A DNA stretch of 64,000 nucleotides from JBEKTY01 sp049515555 (GTDB lineage Bacteria; Planctomycetota; Planctomycetia; Pirellulales; Thermoguttaceae). Shown here one piece after another: positions 1-8,156 of the stretch. The notes beneath the pieces were generated by a model. The model was not told the DNA's origin. It ran no database searches and saw nothing but the letters and a program-made list of their open reading frames with translations. The first letter of the stretch is position 1, and every line of letters begins with the position of its first letter. The translations under genes were made by a program, and so were the position numbers. Location: the NCBI GenBank assembly GCA_049515555.1, contig JBEKTY010000007.1, forward strand, positions 1-64,000, given 5' to 3'.

Positions 1-132
1 TCGGCACCGACAGCGGTGGATTCGCTTGCGCTCTGGGTCTGCCATGACCATCTCCCCATCCGTGGAAGCGGAACAGGCAGATTATACCAATGGCTAAGTT
101 ATTTCTTAACAGCAACTAAGGAGAGCATTCCA

Positions 133-1464
133 GTGGGTGGGACAAGCAGAGTCAGTCGTCGCGCGTTCTTGAAAGCCTCTACGTTGGCCGTGGGAGGGGC
201 GTCGGTGGCCGGCGGCCTGGGCATTGCCCGCTCGGCCCATGCGGCCGGCAGCGACGTGATCAAGCTGGCCTTGATCGGCGCCGGCGGGCGGGGCAGCGGC
301 GCCGCCGCGCAACTGATGACCGCCGATAAGAATCTCAAACTGGTGGCCATTGCCGATGCCTTCCAGCAGCGGGCCACAGGCGCCCTGGCCAACCTGCAAC
401 GGCAGTTCGCCCAACAGGTAGACGTCCCGGCCGACCGCCTATTCGTCGGGCTGGATGCTTACCAGAAGGCGCTGGCCACCGACGCCGATCTGGTGGTGCT
501 GGCCACGCCGCCCGGCTTCCGGCCCTTGCACTACGCGGCGGCCATCCAGGCCGGCAAGCACGTCTTCATGGAAAAACCCTGCTGCGTCGACGGCGCCGGC
601 TACCGGGTGCTGATGGAAACCAATAAGCTGGCCGACCAGAATAACCGGCTCGTGGGCGTCGGCCTGCAGCGCCGCCACGAAGCCGGCTACAAGGAGGCGA
701 TCAAGCAAGTCCAGGATGGGGCACTGGGCGACATCCTGTTCCTCCGCGTGTATTGGAACGGCGTCGGCATCTGGAACCGGCGGCGCGAGCCGGATATGAC
801 CGAAATGCAGTATCAGGTCCTCAACTGGTACCACTTCTGCTGGCTCTCGGGCGACAACATCTGCGAGCAACACGTCCACAACCTCGACGTCGGCAACTGG
901 GCCAAAGGCGATCAGCACCCGGTGGAGGCCAACGGCATGGGGGCCTGCACGGCCCGCTACCTCGGCCAAAACAAGGGCACCGGCCAGATCTTCGACCAGC
1001 ACTTCGTCGAGTTCGTCTATGCCGACGGCAGCCGGATGTTCAGCCAGTGCCGGCACCTGAAGAACTGCTTCAACGCCGTGGCCGAGTTCGTGCACGGCAC
1101 GAAGGGCACGGCCGCGTGCAATCGCCCTGCCGGCGCGGCGAAAGGCCGGAAGAAGACGAAGGACGCCGGCGGGCAGAAGGCCAAGGACGTGGGCGGGCAC
1201 CAGCAGGAGCAGATTGACCTGGTGGCGGCGCTCCGCGCGGGCCAACGCTACAACGAGGGTTATTACGGCGCCACGAGCAGCATGACGGCCGTACTCGGCC
1301 GCCTGGCGACCTATTCGGGCCAGGTCGTCAAGTGGGAGGATGCCGTGGCCAGCAAGCTGAGCGAGTTCCCCCAGCGCTTGGCGTGGGACGCGCCCGCCCC
1401 GGTGCTGAAAGACGCCGACGGCAATTACCCGATTCCCACCCCGGGAGTCTTCGTGCCCTGTTAG
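133..1464 (+). CDS. Tat-exported Gfo/Idh/MocA family oxidoreductase
   Basis: Predicted NAD(P)-dependent sugar or sugar-derivative oxidoreductase of 443 residues, acting outside the cytoplasm. The twin-arginine signal SRRAFLK lies a few residues after the start, followed by an alanine-rich hydrophobic stretch ending near AHA. The Rossmann motif LIGAGGRGSG and the catalytic EKP motif (FMEKPCC) are both visible. I chose GTG at 133 because AAGGAG (118-123) sits 9 bases upstream. An ATG at 16 in the same frame would add 39 residues that look non-coding. The C-terminal part has a short Lys/Gly-rich low-complexity insert (about residues 335-360) and ends with a proline-rich tail typical of planctomycete members. 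The substrate cannot be told from sequence. The next gene follows after about 25 bases, so co-transcription is possible. Confidence 0.88.
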   Translation: MGGTSRVSRRAFLKASTLAVGGASVAGGLGIARSAHAAGSDVIKLALIGAGGRGSGAAAQLMTADKNLKLVAIADAFQQRATGALANLQRQFAQQVDVPADRLFVGLDAYQKALATDADLVVLATPPGFRPLHYAAAIQAGKHVFMEKPCCVDGAGYRVLMETNKLADQNNRLVGVGLQRRHEAGYKEAIKQVQDGALGDILFLRVYWNGVGIWNRRREPDMTEMQYQVLNWYHFCWLSGDNICEQHVHNLDVGNWAKGDQHPVEANGMGACTARYLGQNKGTGQIFDQHFVEFVYADGSRMFSQCRHLKNCFNAVAEFVHGTKGTAACNRPAGAAKGRKKTKDAGGQKAKDVGGHQQEQIDLVAALRAGQRYNEGYYGATSSMTAVLGRLATYSGQVVKWEDAVASKLSEFPQRLAWDAPAPVLKDADGNYPIPTPGVFVPC

Positions 1465-1488
1465 CGGTTTTTTTTGAGGAGGCGGACC

Positions 1489-2571
1489 ATGTTGCCATCC
1501 GTGTGGACTGCGGCGGTCGTGACGATCGGGGTTGGGCTCTGGGGCTCGCTCGCCCGGGCCGTGGACGACCAGACGGCGGATGGCCGCGGAAGATCGGCCG
1601 AGGCCAGCCGGCAGCCGGCGTCGGCCGACGAGATTGCCCGACTGGTCGAGCAACTTGATTCCGACCGCTACAGCGAGCGGGAGACGGCCAGCGAGAAGCT
1701 GTCGGCCGTGGGCCGGCCCGCCGTGGCGGCATTGACCAAGGCGGCCCTCGGCGGCAGCCTCGAGGTGACGGACCGCTCGATCCGCGTGCTGCGAAGGCTG
1801 CTGGCCGGCTCCGACGAAGCCGCCAAGACGGCGGCCAAGATCGCCCTGGAGACGATCGCCGGAAGCGACCGCTCCGCCGCGGCCGGGCGGGCCAAGGCGG
1901 CCCTCAATGCCGCGCAGCCGCAATCGCCAGCACCCGGCGCGCTGGGCGGGATCACGATCGGCGGCGGCCCGCTCCAGATTTTCGGCAACGCCCGCGCCAG
2001 GCGGCTAAGCGTGAAGAACGTCAATGGCGCCAAGGAAATCGAGGCCCAAGAAGACGGCCGGAGCGTCAAGATCAGCGACCATCCGCAGCAAGGCATCCAG
2101 ATCGAAGTCACGACGAAGAAAGACGGTAAGGACACGGTCCAGAAGTATCAGGCCAAAGACGCGGACGAACTGAAAAAGAAGCATCCCGAAGGCTATAAGC
2201 TGTACCAGGAGTATTCCCAGAATCAGGCCGGCGCGGGCGGAGTGGCCGCGATCCAGATCATGATCCAGGGCCAGGGCCAGGGTCAGCTCCAGGTTGTGCC
2301 GGGGATCGTTCCGCCCCCTGCGATGCCCCAGCCGCAGGGAATTCCTCAGCCGCGGGCTCCGCAGGGCCAGGTTGTTCCCGCAGCGATGGGCCCCGGGCAC
2401 GCGATCGACGCCTTGGCCACGCAGATGAAGATGCTCAACAAGCGGCTGGAAACGCTGTCGAAGGACGAAGCCTTGAACAGCGCGGCGCAGGAGTCCAAGG
2501 ACGAGTTGAAGAAGCAGATCGAGGAGCTCAAACGGCGGCTATCCGACCTCCAGCGCGAGCTGCGCAAATAA
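1489..2571 (+). CDS. Exported HEAT-like repeat protein with C-terminal coiled coil
   Basis: A 360-residue protein of unknown function. ATG at 1489 follows GAGGAGG (1476-1482) by 6 bases; an in-frame TTG at 1474 is inside that site and is not the start. A hydrophobic N-terminus ending near SLARA looks like a signal peptide. Residues about 40-140 form a helical HEAT-like region of the kind common in planctomycetes (LVEQLDSDRYSERETASEKL, then AVGRPAVAALTKA). The middle is Gln/Pro/Gly-rich and looks disordered. The last 60 residues (LNKRLETLSKDE onward to RELRK) are a charged heptad-like coiled coil. It is probably a periplasmic scaffold or structural protein, but no enzymatic motif is visible. 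Confidence 0.75.
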   Translation: MLPSVWTAAVVTIGVGLWGSLARAVDDQTADGRGRSAEASRQPASADEIARLVEQLDSDRYSERETASEKLSAVGRPAVAALTKAALGGSLEVTDRSIRVLRRLLAGSDEAAKTAAKIALETIAGSDRSAAAGRAKAALNAAQPQSPAPGALGGITIGGGPLQIFGNARARRLSVKNVNGAKEIEAQEDGRSVKISDHPQQGIQIEVTTKKDGKDTVQKYQAKDADELKKKHPEGYKLYQEYSQNQAGAGGVAAIQIMIQGQGQGQLQVVPGIVPPPAMPQPQGIPQPRAPQGQVVPAAMGPGHAIDALATQMKMLNKRLETLSKDEALNSAAQESKDELKKQIEELKRRLSDLQRELRK

Positions 2572-2788
2572 TAGGAGGGGCCGGGGTGAGTGGAAGGTCG
2601 CGCTTTCTGGGGCGCCCCCCGCGCATCGGTAAGCGACTTGGTCTCCGTCGCGTAGCGACGAACAATAAACGAACGGGTGGCGGCGGGCCGGACAGCGCCG
2701 TCAGTTCCTCGCCGCGAGATGGCCGCCAATGCGGATCAGGTGGGAAAATAGTTCTGACCCCTTTTTCAAGCCCGAACAGATTCGTCTC

Positions 2789-3646
2789 ATGGCTAAGAAG
2801 AAAACTGACGCCGTAGTAACAACACCCGAATCGACACCAGCCATGACGCCGGAGCAGTGCCGAACGAGTGGGGAACCATTCGTGGTGCGATACAACCTTG
2901 CCAATGGGACATGCACCGCAATCGTCGTGGATGTGCCCAATAAGATGATTCAGTTCTGTCGTTGTCACAGGCCACGGCGATTCCTTTCCTGGGGAAAGGC
3001 CGCCGAAAATGTCGTTTGCCGCTTCGATGAAATCGAAGCCTATTATCGCAGTTCCATCAAGGGCAACACGTTTCTGAAGATCGTAACAACGTCTGGAACG
3101 GCTACCATCAGTCACCACGCGAGAGGATTCGACGAACTGTGGTCTTGGCTCAATGGGAATATTACCTTCAATCCAGCGGCACATCCGGAGGATAGTCCTC
3201 TGATGCTGCATGCCTACGCCTGGGGAGCCGCCGTGGGGATGTTCGGCCTGCCTGTGCTCCTTTGCCTTTTGCTTGGTCTGCCGGTCCATGAGGTTCACGT
3301 TTCGATTGGCGTCGTTGTGCTGTGCATGCTTGGATGTGGACTCGTTGGTGTTGCTCTCATGCATGCCCTCGTCAAGATCGTTGGCCGCGTTTTGAAAACT
3401 TCCTTAGTGCCAGCAATTGTCTATGGGTTTGCCTGTGGGTTCGCCGGTAGCATTTGTGGCACATTTCTGAGTATCAGGTTCCTCCACCCTGGATCGACGG
3501 CTCAGTTCATCGGTTGTGTGGTTGGCTTCGTTGCCGTTGGCTTCGCTACGGGTGTGCTTGTTGGGACGATTCGTGACGCACGGAGCAGAAGATCCGCTCG
3601 TATGCGTGTCGAGGCTCGTCGCGGCGAATCATCCCACGGGAAGTAA
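2789..3646 (+). CDS. Hypothetical four-helix membrane protein
   Basis: A 285-residue protein I do not recognise. The first 150 residues are soluble and contain a Cys-His-Cys cluster (FCRCHRPRRF) with a small beta-rich stretch. The C-terminal half has four strong hydrophobic segments (around GLPVLLCLLLGLPV, GVVVLCMLGCGLVGVAL, YGFACGFAGSICGTF and CVVGFVAVGFATGVLVG), several with Gly/Cys spacing. The ATG at 2789 starts a Lys-rich N-terminus; no good ribosome binding site is seen, and an ATG at 2729 in frame would add 20 residues. Codon use is less GC-biased than its neighbours, which could indicate a later acquisition. Confidence 0.6.
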   Translation: MAKKKTDAVVTTPESTPAMTPEQCRTSGEPFVVRYNLANGTCTAIVVDVPNKMIQFCRCHRPRRFLSWGKAAENVVCRFDEIEAYYRSSIKGNTFLKIVTTSGTATISHHARGFDELWSWLNGNITFNPAAHPEDSPLMLHAYAWGAAVGMFGLPVLLCLLLGLPVHEVHVSIGVVVLCMLGCGLVGVALMHALVKIVGRVLKTSLVPAIVYGFACGFAGSICGTFLSIRFLHPGSTAQFIGCVVGFVAVGFATGVLVGTIRDARSRRSARMRVEARRGESSHGK

Positions 3647-3803
3647 CTACCTGAGCCTGCTGGCGATGGGACGCTGATTCAACGGTGTGAACTACAACGC
3701 CCGCACTGTCCGTTTTCGCCTATACCCTCGATGTTGGGCCAGCAACGCAGAAAGCGACGAACCTCCGGGCAGGCCACGGCTTCCTCGACGCAATGCACGG
3801 TCA

Positions 3804-3989
3804 ATGGCACACCATGTCCCCGTAGATCCGGCCACAAATCGTGTATACTACCTCGTCTCGGCTGAACAATTCCGACGGATAGTGGCCACCCTCTCTGGTG
3901 ATTTCGATCCTCGCGAACTCTACCCGATGATCGACAAGGTGATGGCTGAGGACGACGCCAAAGATCCCCTTCTCGATAGCTACCAATGA
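3804..3989 (+). CDS. Small antitoxin-like protein
   Basis: A 61-residue protein with the pattern of a small type II antitoxin: an N-terminal beta-like segment (VYYLVSAEQFRRI), a DFDPRELYP motif, and an acidic tail ending in DDAKDPLLDSYQ. Similar short proteins precede PilT or MazF-type toxins in planctomycetes (family knowledge, not checked here). The frame is open further upstream to an ATG at 3687, but the composition before 3804 is unlike protein. Its stop codon abuts a remnant that resembles the end of a MazF/PemK toxin, which supports an antitoxin role. It may now be an orphan. Confidence 0.5.
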   Translation: MAHHVPVDPATNRVYYLVSAEQFRRIVATLSGDFDPRELYPMIDKVMAEDDAKDPLLDSYQ

Positions 3990-4112
3990 AAGTGCTGCAA
4001 TCTGTTCACCGTTGCTCAGGCAGACATCCAACGAATCATCGGCCGGCTGATCTCCGAGGCTGTGCTGACCAGGTTGGAAAAGTGCTTGAAGGCCGCTTTG
4101 GACCTGACCTAA
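3990..4112 (+). pseudogene. C-terminal remnant of a MazF/PemK-like toxin
   Basis: Directly after the antitoxin-like gene's TGA, the same frame reads on for 40 codons to TAA (4110-4112). It encodes a helix typical of the end of MazF/PemK toxins: AQADIQRIIGRL, then LTRLEKCLKAALDLT. The toxin N-terminus and beta-barrel core are missing, so this looks like an internal deletion of the toxin gene. The ATG at 3986 (overlapping the antitoxin stop) opens a different frame that gives an unrelated 51-residue peptide. Confidence 0.5.
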
Positions 4113-4348
4113 CGGCGGGCCTGAAGAAAGGGCAGATCTGAAACGGGAACGGGAAACCGTGGCACGCGAACCGAAAACAGGGATTTCCTGAGGTTGGCCC
4201 GATAAACGTCAGCGATACGTAGAGCAGTGGCCTCGTACAATCGCAACGCGAACACAAGTTGGCCCTCCGAACGGAAAAATGCTCCATTTGCTCCGGGGTG
4301 GTCCCCATGTCCCCGGGGAACGTCAAATAGTTTCCCTTATCCCGGCGG

Positions 4349-5575
4349 CTACGATTTCAGGCCTGCCGTGGGGAACTCCAGTTTCTCGGCGGTCTTCATC
4401 ATCTCGTCCCAGGTGAGCTCGGCCCGCTTATAGGCCGCCGTGCGGCCGAGGATCGTGGTCAGGTTGCTGCGCACACTGGGGGCCACGGTGGGGTTAGTGT
4501 GGTCGCCCTTGGCGATCGCCGCGTGAAAGTCGGCGATGTTCCGCACGACGCCGTCGGTGTACAGGTTGCCCAGCCGCCCGCCCTTGTACGATTTCTCGCC
4601 CACGATCCGCACGATGCCGAAGTAATGCGTATCGGCGGTGCCCTTCGAGCCGAACATCCAGCAGCCGATGTCTTCGATGCCCGTGCCGTATTGCTTCGAA
4701 GCGAAGGTGATGGTCAGGTTGCCGGGGAAGGTGAAGACCACGCTGAAGTGATCGTTGCAGCTTCGGGCGTCGCTGCGTCCGCCCTGGCCGCAGGCGCCGT
4801 AGGCCGCCAGGGGGTTGCGGTCGGCAAACCAGGTGGCCACGTCCAGGGCGTGGATGTTCTGCTCGGTGATGATGTCGCCGGAGAGGACCCGATCGGCGCC
4901 CCAGGAGCGGAGGCGGTTCTCGGGGGTGCTCAGGTCGCCGCCGCCCCAGGTGGGCCCGGTATAGTACACCGCCTCGCCGAGCACGACCGGGCCGATGTCG
5001 CCGGCATGCACGCGGCGCACCGCCTCCCGGTAGAACTCGCTGGCCCGGGTCTGGAAGTCGACCAGCACGCAGCGCTTGCTCTCGGTGCCCTTGCGGCCGG
5101 CCTCGGCCATGGTCAGGCAGCCGGGCACGTCCACGGCGATGGGCTTGGCGCAGTAGACGTGCGCCCCGGCCTGCACGCCGGCCAACGCTTGCTCGGCATG
5201 GAAGTAGGGCGGGCTCTCGATGACGATCGCATCCGGCTTCGCCTCCAGCAGCCGCTTGTAGCCGGCCAGCCCGCTGAAGCGCTTCGCCGCCGGGACCTTC
5301 AGGCGGTCGCCGGTGCCCCGGGCCCGCTCGGGGAAGTAATCGGCCGTGGCCACGAACTGGTAGCCGCCATGCTGATTGAACAGGTCGGCGATCCAGTTGC
5401 CGCGTCCGCCGCAGCCCACCAGGCCCAGGGTGATCTTCGAGTTGGCCGCCGTACCGGCCACCAATCGCCGGCCGGTGATCGTCGTCAGGCCCGCCGCGGT
5501 GGCGCCGGCCACGAACCGGCGGCGGGTAATGTCTGCCGAGCCCTGCTGCGGGCTGGAAATGCTGTTCTCGGTCAT
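4349..5575 (-). CDS. Tat-exported Gfo/Idh/MocA family oxidoreductase
   Basis: A 408-residue oxidoreductase, probably NAD(P)-dependent and acting on a sugar outside the cytoplasm. The start is ATG at 5575 with GGAGG a few bases upstream. The N-terminus carries a TRRRFVAGAT twin-arginine signal. The Rossmann motif is LGLVGCGGRGN. The position of the usual EKP motif reads CAKP (HVYCAKPIAVD), so the Lys and Pro are kept but the Glu is not. Later motifs such as ITEQNIHALDVATWF match the substrate-domain histidine region of the family. It is convergent with the remnant region at 4.0-4.3 kb and divergent from the next Gfo/Idh/MocA gene at 5.8 kb. Confidence 0.87.
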   Translation of the reverse strand: MTENSISSPQQGSADITRRRFVAGATAAGLTTITGRRLVAGTAANSKITLGLVGCGGRGNWIADLFNQHGGYQFVATADYFPERARGTGDRLKVPAAKRFSGLAGYKRLLEAKPDAIVIESPPYFHAEQALAGVQAGAHVYCAKPIAVDVPGCLTMAEAGRKGTESKRCVLVDFQTRASEFYREAVRRVHAGDIGPVVLGEAVYYTGPTWGGGDLSTPENRLRSWGADRVLSGDIITEQNIHALDVATWFADRNPLAAYGACGQGGRSDARSCNDHFSVVFTFPGNLTITFASKQYGTGIEDIGCWMFGSKGTADTHYFGIVRIVGEKSYKGGRLGNLYTDGVVRNIADFHAAIAKGDHTNPTVAPSVRSNLTTILGRTAAYKRAELTWDEMMKTAEKLEFPTAGLKS

Positions 5576-5673
5576 CGTGCGAACCTCCAAGCGGGGTGGT
5601 AGAAATCCGGCTGAGCCACGCCGGCCATTATAAACCAAGTTCAATGGCGGCGCTAGAGTTGTGCTTCGGAATT

Positions 5674-5706
5674 GTAGGGTGGGTCGAGCGCAGCGAGCCC
5701 CACCAG
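5674..5706. repeat. Dispersed repeat A, copy 1
   Basis: A 33-bp sequence starting GTAGGGTGGGTCGAGCG and ending in CCCCACCAG. It recurs at 10273-10305 with one difference (C/T) and in the same orientation. It is not inside a gene. It belongs to the short dispersed intergenic repeats of this genome. Confidence 0.8.
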
Positions 5707-5726
5707 AATCCTTCGATTATGCACAA

Positions 5727-5762
5727 GGGAGCACTGCTGGATAAGCCAGCAGTGGCACCCGG
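5727..5762. repeat. Half copy of the 65-bp palindromic repeat (reverse orientation)
   Basis: GCACTGCTGGATAAGCCAGCAGTGGCACCC is the reverse complement of the left half of the 65-bp element found intact at 13378-13442 and 19647-19711. Only the CTGCTGG/CCAGCAG hairpin half is present here. Confidence 0.7.
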
Positions 5763-5825
5763 CGCTTGCATCCCGGCACCGGGGAGGCCAGAATAAGCAT
5801 GTCCATTTACCATGAGGAGGGAATC

Positions 5826-6872
5826 GTGAGAAGCTTTGCAGCAACTTGGGGACTGTCCCGATTTTCGTCCGACGAAAATGGGACTGTCCCCTTCCGAATC
5901 GTGAGAAGCTTTGCACTGGTACTGACCCTGACTATCGCGTCGGCGGCGTTGGCGGCCGAGCCCGCCCCCTGGGCCGCCAAGGACCTCCGGGCGGGCATCA
6001 TCGGCACCGACACCTCCCACGTGCCGGAGTTCACGAGGCTGTTTAAGTCGCACCCCGAGTGGCGCGTGCGGGTGGTGGCGGCATTCAAGGCGGGCTGCCC
6101 CGATCAGCCCATCAGCGCCAACCGCGTCGAGGGCTTTGCCAAGACCATTCACGAGCAGTACGGCGTCGAGCTGGCCCACAGCATCGAGGAGCTGCTGCCC
6201 AAGGTAGACGTGGTACTGCTGGAGAGCGTCGACGGCCGGCCGCACCTGGCCCAGGCCACGCCCGTGCTGAAGGCCGGCAAACGCCTGTTCATCGATAAGC
6301 CGCTGGCCGCCAGTTTGGCCGACGCCCGGCAGATCGTGCAACTGGCCAACGAGACGGGCACGCCGTTTTTCACCTCCTCCTCGTATCGGTTTCACCCCGA
6401 TATCCCCCGCCTGCGCACCAACCCCGGCGTGGGGAAAGTGGTCAAGGTTCAGGGCGCCTCGCCGCTCAATAAGATCGCGCATCACCCCGACCTGTTCTTT
6501 TACGGGGTGCACGGGGTCGAGGCCCTGTACGCGGTGCTGGGAACCGGATGCGTCAGCGTATCGCGGAAGACGGACCGCGGCGCCGACGTCACTACCGGCA
6601 AGTGGCAGGACGGGCGGCTGGGCATCTACCACGAGCTGGTCAAAGGCCAGCCGCTGCCCATGATCCGGGTGTGGGGCACAGAGGGCTCGACCGACTCCAA
6701 GGGCGCCGAGGCGTACGACGGCCTGGTGCGGGTGATCGCCGAGTTCTTCCAGACCGGCCGCGCACCGGTGGACCCCGCCGAGACCCTGGAACTGTTCGAA
6801 TTCATGACCGCCGCGCAAATGAGCAAAGACCGCGGCGGCGCGGAAGTGCCGCTGGCCGAAGTGCGCAAATGA
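5826..6872 (+). CDS. Exported Gfo/Idh/MocA family oxidoreductase with repeat inserted at its start
   Basis: A Gfo/Idh/MocA-type oxidoreductase of 348 residues from GTG 5826, or 323 residues from GTG 5901. The family signs are AGIIGTDTSHVPEF at the nucleotide-binding end, the catalytic DKP (LFIDKPLAAS) and SSSYRFHPD. The signal peptide is VRSFALVLTLTIASAALAAEP, which begins at GTG 5901. The strong ribosome binding site GAGGAGGG (5814-5821) lies before GTG 5826 instead. Between the two GTG codons is a palindromic element flanked by a 20-bp direct duplication of the start region. The insert is 75 bp, exactly 25 codons with no stop, so initiation at 5826 gives a signal peptide with a 25-residue leader. 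The original start was probably the one next to the ribosome binding site. Substrate unknown. Confidence 0.8.
   Translation: MRSFAATWGLSRFSSDENGTVPFRIVRSFALVLTLTIASAALAAEPAPWAAKDLRAGIIGTDTSHVPEFTRLFKSHPEWRVRVVAAFKAGCPDQPISANRVEGFAKTIHEQYGVELAHSIEELLPKVDVVLLESVDGRPHLAQATPVLKAGKRLFIDKPLAASLADARQIVQLANETGTPFFTSSSYRFHPDIPRLRTNPGVGKVVKVQGASPLNKIAHHPDLFFYGVHGVEALYAVLGTGCVSVSRKTDRGADVTTGKWQDGRLGIYHELVKGQPLPMIRVWGTEGSTDSKGAEAYDGLVRVIAEFFQTGRAPVDPAETLELFEFMTAAQMSKDRGGAEVPLAEVRK
5848..5891. repeat. Palindromic repeat B, copy 1 (inside the start region of a gene)
   Basis: A 44-bp imperfect palindrome: GGGGACTGTCCC, ATTTTCGTCC, GACGAAAAT, GGGACTGTCCCC. A near-identical copy is at 11096-11139. Here it is flanked by 20-bp direct repeats at 5821-5840 and 5896-5915 that both contain the GTG start of the downstream gene, as expected for a target duplication. 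Confidence 0.85.
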
Positions 6873-6997
6873 TCGGCCCGGCGGCGGACCGATTGCGGAT
6901 GCCGATCTCGGACTAGGTGCGAGTCACGGAGGCGGGAGGGTTGAGGAGGGAGTCCGGTGCGACACCCGCCCCACAGGGGCTTTGATAGCGCAGCCCA

Positions 6998-7027
6998 GGG
7001 TTGCGGCGTACTCGCCGCTACCCTGGG
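6998..7027. repeat. Left 30-bp inverted repeat of the RAYT element
   Basis: This 30-bp sequence (starting GGGTTGCGGCGTACTCGCC) is the exact reverse complement of 7593-7622. It is itself partly palindromic (GGGT...ACCC ends) and is followed at 7049-7065 by a second small palindrome around ACCCCAACGGGGGT. This is the layout of REP sequences beside a REP-associated tyrosine transposase. Confidence 0.85.
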
Positions 7028-7082
7028 ATAACCGGGCGAACAAGGTACAAACCCCAACGGGGGTTTCGGAGAGGGAGCGTCC

Positions 7083-7538
7083 ATGCCACAATCGCTATCC
7101 AACGTGCTGGTTCACCTGGTGTTCTCCACGAAGAATCGGCGTGCGGACCTAAAGGGTCGCGACTTGCGCAAACAAATGCACCGCTACCTGGCGGGCGTTT
7201 CCGCAAAACTGGACTGCCCGGCAATCGTCGTTGGCGGCGCCGAGGACCACGTGCATCTGCTTGCTCGACTATCGAGGACTGTCACTCTGGCCGACTGGGT
7301 AAAAGAACTGAAGCGGGCCTCGTCGTTGTGGGCCAAGAAGAAGAACCCCCAATGGAGTTCGTTTCAATGGCAGGCGGGCTACGGCGCCTTTTCAGTCAGC
7401 CAGTCGCAAAGCGCGCGGGTGCAACGATATATCGAGTCGCAAGAGGAACGTCATCGACGGTCGTCCTTTCAGGATGAATTTCGGGCACTCCTTCGCCGAC
7501 ATGGTGTCGCCTTTGACGAACAGTACGTTTGGGATTGA
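7083..7538 (+). mobile_element. IS200-type Y1 transposase, RAYT-like
   Basis: A 151-residue HUH single-strand transposase of the Y1_Tnp (IS200/RAYT) family, the usual full length. Visible motifs are the N-terminal beta strand VLVHLVFSTKNR, the HUH motif EDHVHLLARL (His-x-His), the WAKKKNP segment, and the catalytic tyrosine in VQRYIESQEERH. The ATG at 7083 follows GGGAGCGTCC closely. Perfect 30-bp inverted repeats (6998-7027 and 7593-7622) and small palindromes sit just outside both ends of the gene, so the gene plus REP-like ends behave as one unit. The sequence has no frame break and looks intact. Confidence 0.87.
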
Positions 7539-7592
7539 TTGGCGCTGCCCGCGAAACCCCGTTGGGGTTTTCTCGCTGCTGGTGCTCGCGTT

Positions 7593-7622
7593 CCCAGGGT
7601 AGCGGCGAGTACGCCGCAACCC
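7593..7622. repeat. Right 30-bp inverted repeat of the RAYT element
   Basis: Exact reverse complement of 6998-7027. On its inner side, 7553-7572 holds the small palindrome GAAACCCCGTTGGGGTTTTC, matching the palindrome on the inner side of the left repeat. Confidence 0.85.
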
Positions 7623-7895
7623 CGGGCTATGGTACTATCACCGCGTTGCGGTGGTTCTTTGGGAGGCCGTGCTTTGAAATCGGGCTCGTGCGACAGGCCG
7701 TACCCACCTGGTACCGACAAGCCGGGGTGACCTTGCGAAAAATTGCGCCACGCCAGGGCAAATTATCGGCCGGGTGGCCCAGGAGCTGCCCAACGAACGC
7801 GAGGTGGGTATTGACGGGAGGGCGTGACGCTACTACACCTAGATGGTTGAGGCAGTTCCCTTGCGATCTGTTCCCCTCAACCACGGAGCCGTGTT
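7623..7895. other. No gene seen
   Basis: This stretch between the RAYT element and the small membrane protein gene has open frames but none with protein-like composition. TTGACG at 7811-7816 could be a -35 box, but no good -10 follows it. Confidence 0.5.
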
Positions 7896-8066
7896 ATGCT
7901 CGGTGTTGCGTTTTTTCTTGCTGGGATCATCGCTGCCCTCATGGGCATGATGCTCATTTCAGGAAGATTCGACAGTGAGGGCAAGAAGAGTTACGTGAAC
8001 AGGACCCTCGGAATAATCCTAGTTGGCGTTGGGGTCGTGGTAATACTTCTTGTATGGCATGCGTAA
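7896..8066 (+). CDS. Small two-helix membrane protein
   Basis: A 56-residue frame. It starts MLGVAFFLAGIIAALMGMML, has a short charged loop (SGRFDSEGKKSYVNR), then a second hydrophobic helix (TLGIILVGVGVVVILLVW) and ends in HA. The two-helix hairpin, the polar loop and the absence of stops support a real gene. No clear ribosome binding site precedes the ATG. Function unknown; size and topology resemble the many small inner-membrane proteins of bacteria. Confidence 0.5.
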   Translation: MLGVAFFLAGIIAALMGMMLISGRFDSEGKKSYVNRTLGIILVGVGVVVILLVWHA

Positions 8067-8156
8067 GGAGCCGAAACGAGGCCGCGCCTGGTGTCGGCTA
8101 GCTACGGCGCGACAACCAACTACGCCCCTCTTTGGACCGCCCGCCCCGGCGGCCGA

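Noticed and set aside
439..1923. Long open frame (494 codons) on the minus strand
   Set aside because: It lies antisense to two genes with clear motifs and ribosome binding sites. Its residue composition (Gly/Arg/Ala/His-rich, no domain) is that of a shadow frame in GC-rich DNA. The same applies to 8091-9827 (+), 14276-16219 (-), 20458-21702 (-), 29665-31560 (+) and 37859-39178 (-).
3986..4141. 51-codon frame starting with an ATG that overlaps the antitoxin stop
   Set aside because: The ATGA overlap is attractive, but the encoded peptide has no toxin-like features, while the other frame gives a MazF/PemK-like C-terminus.
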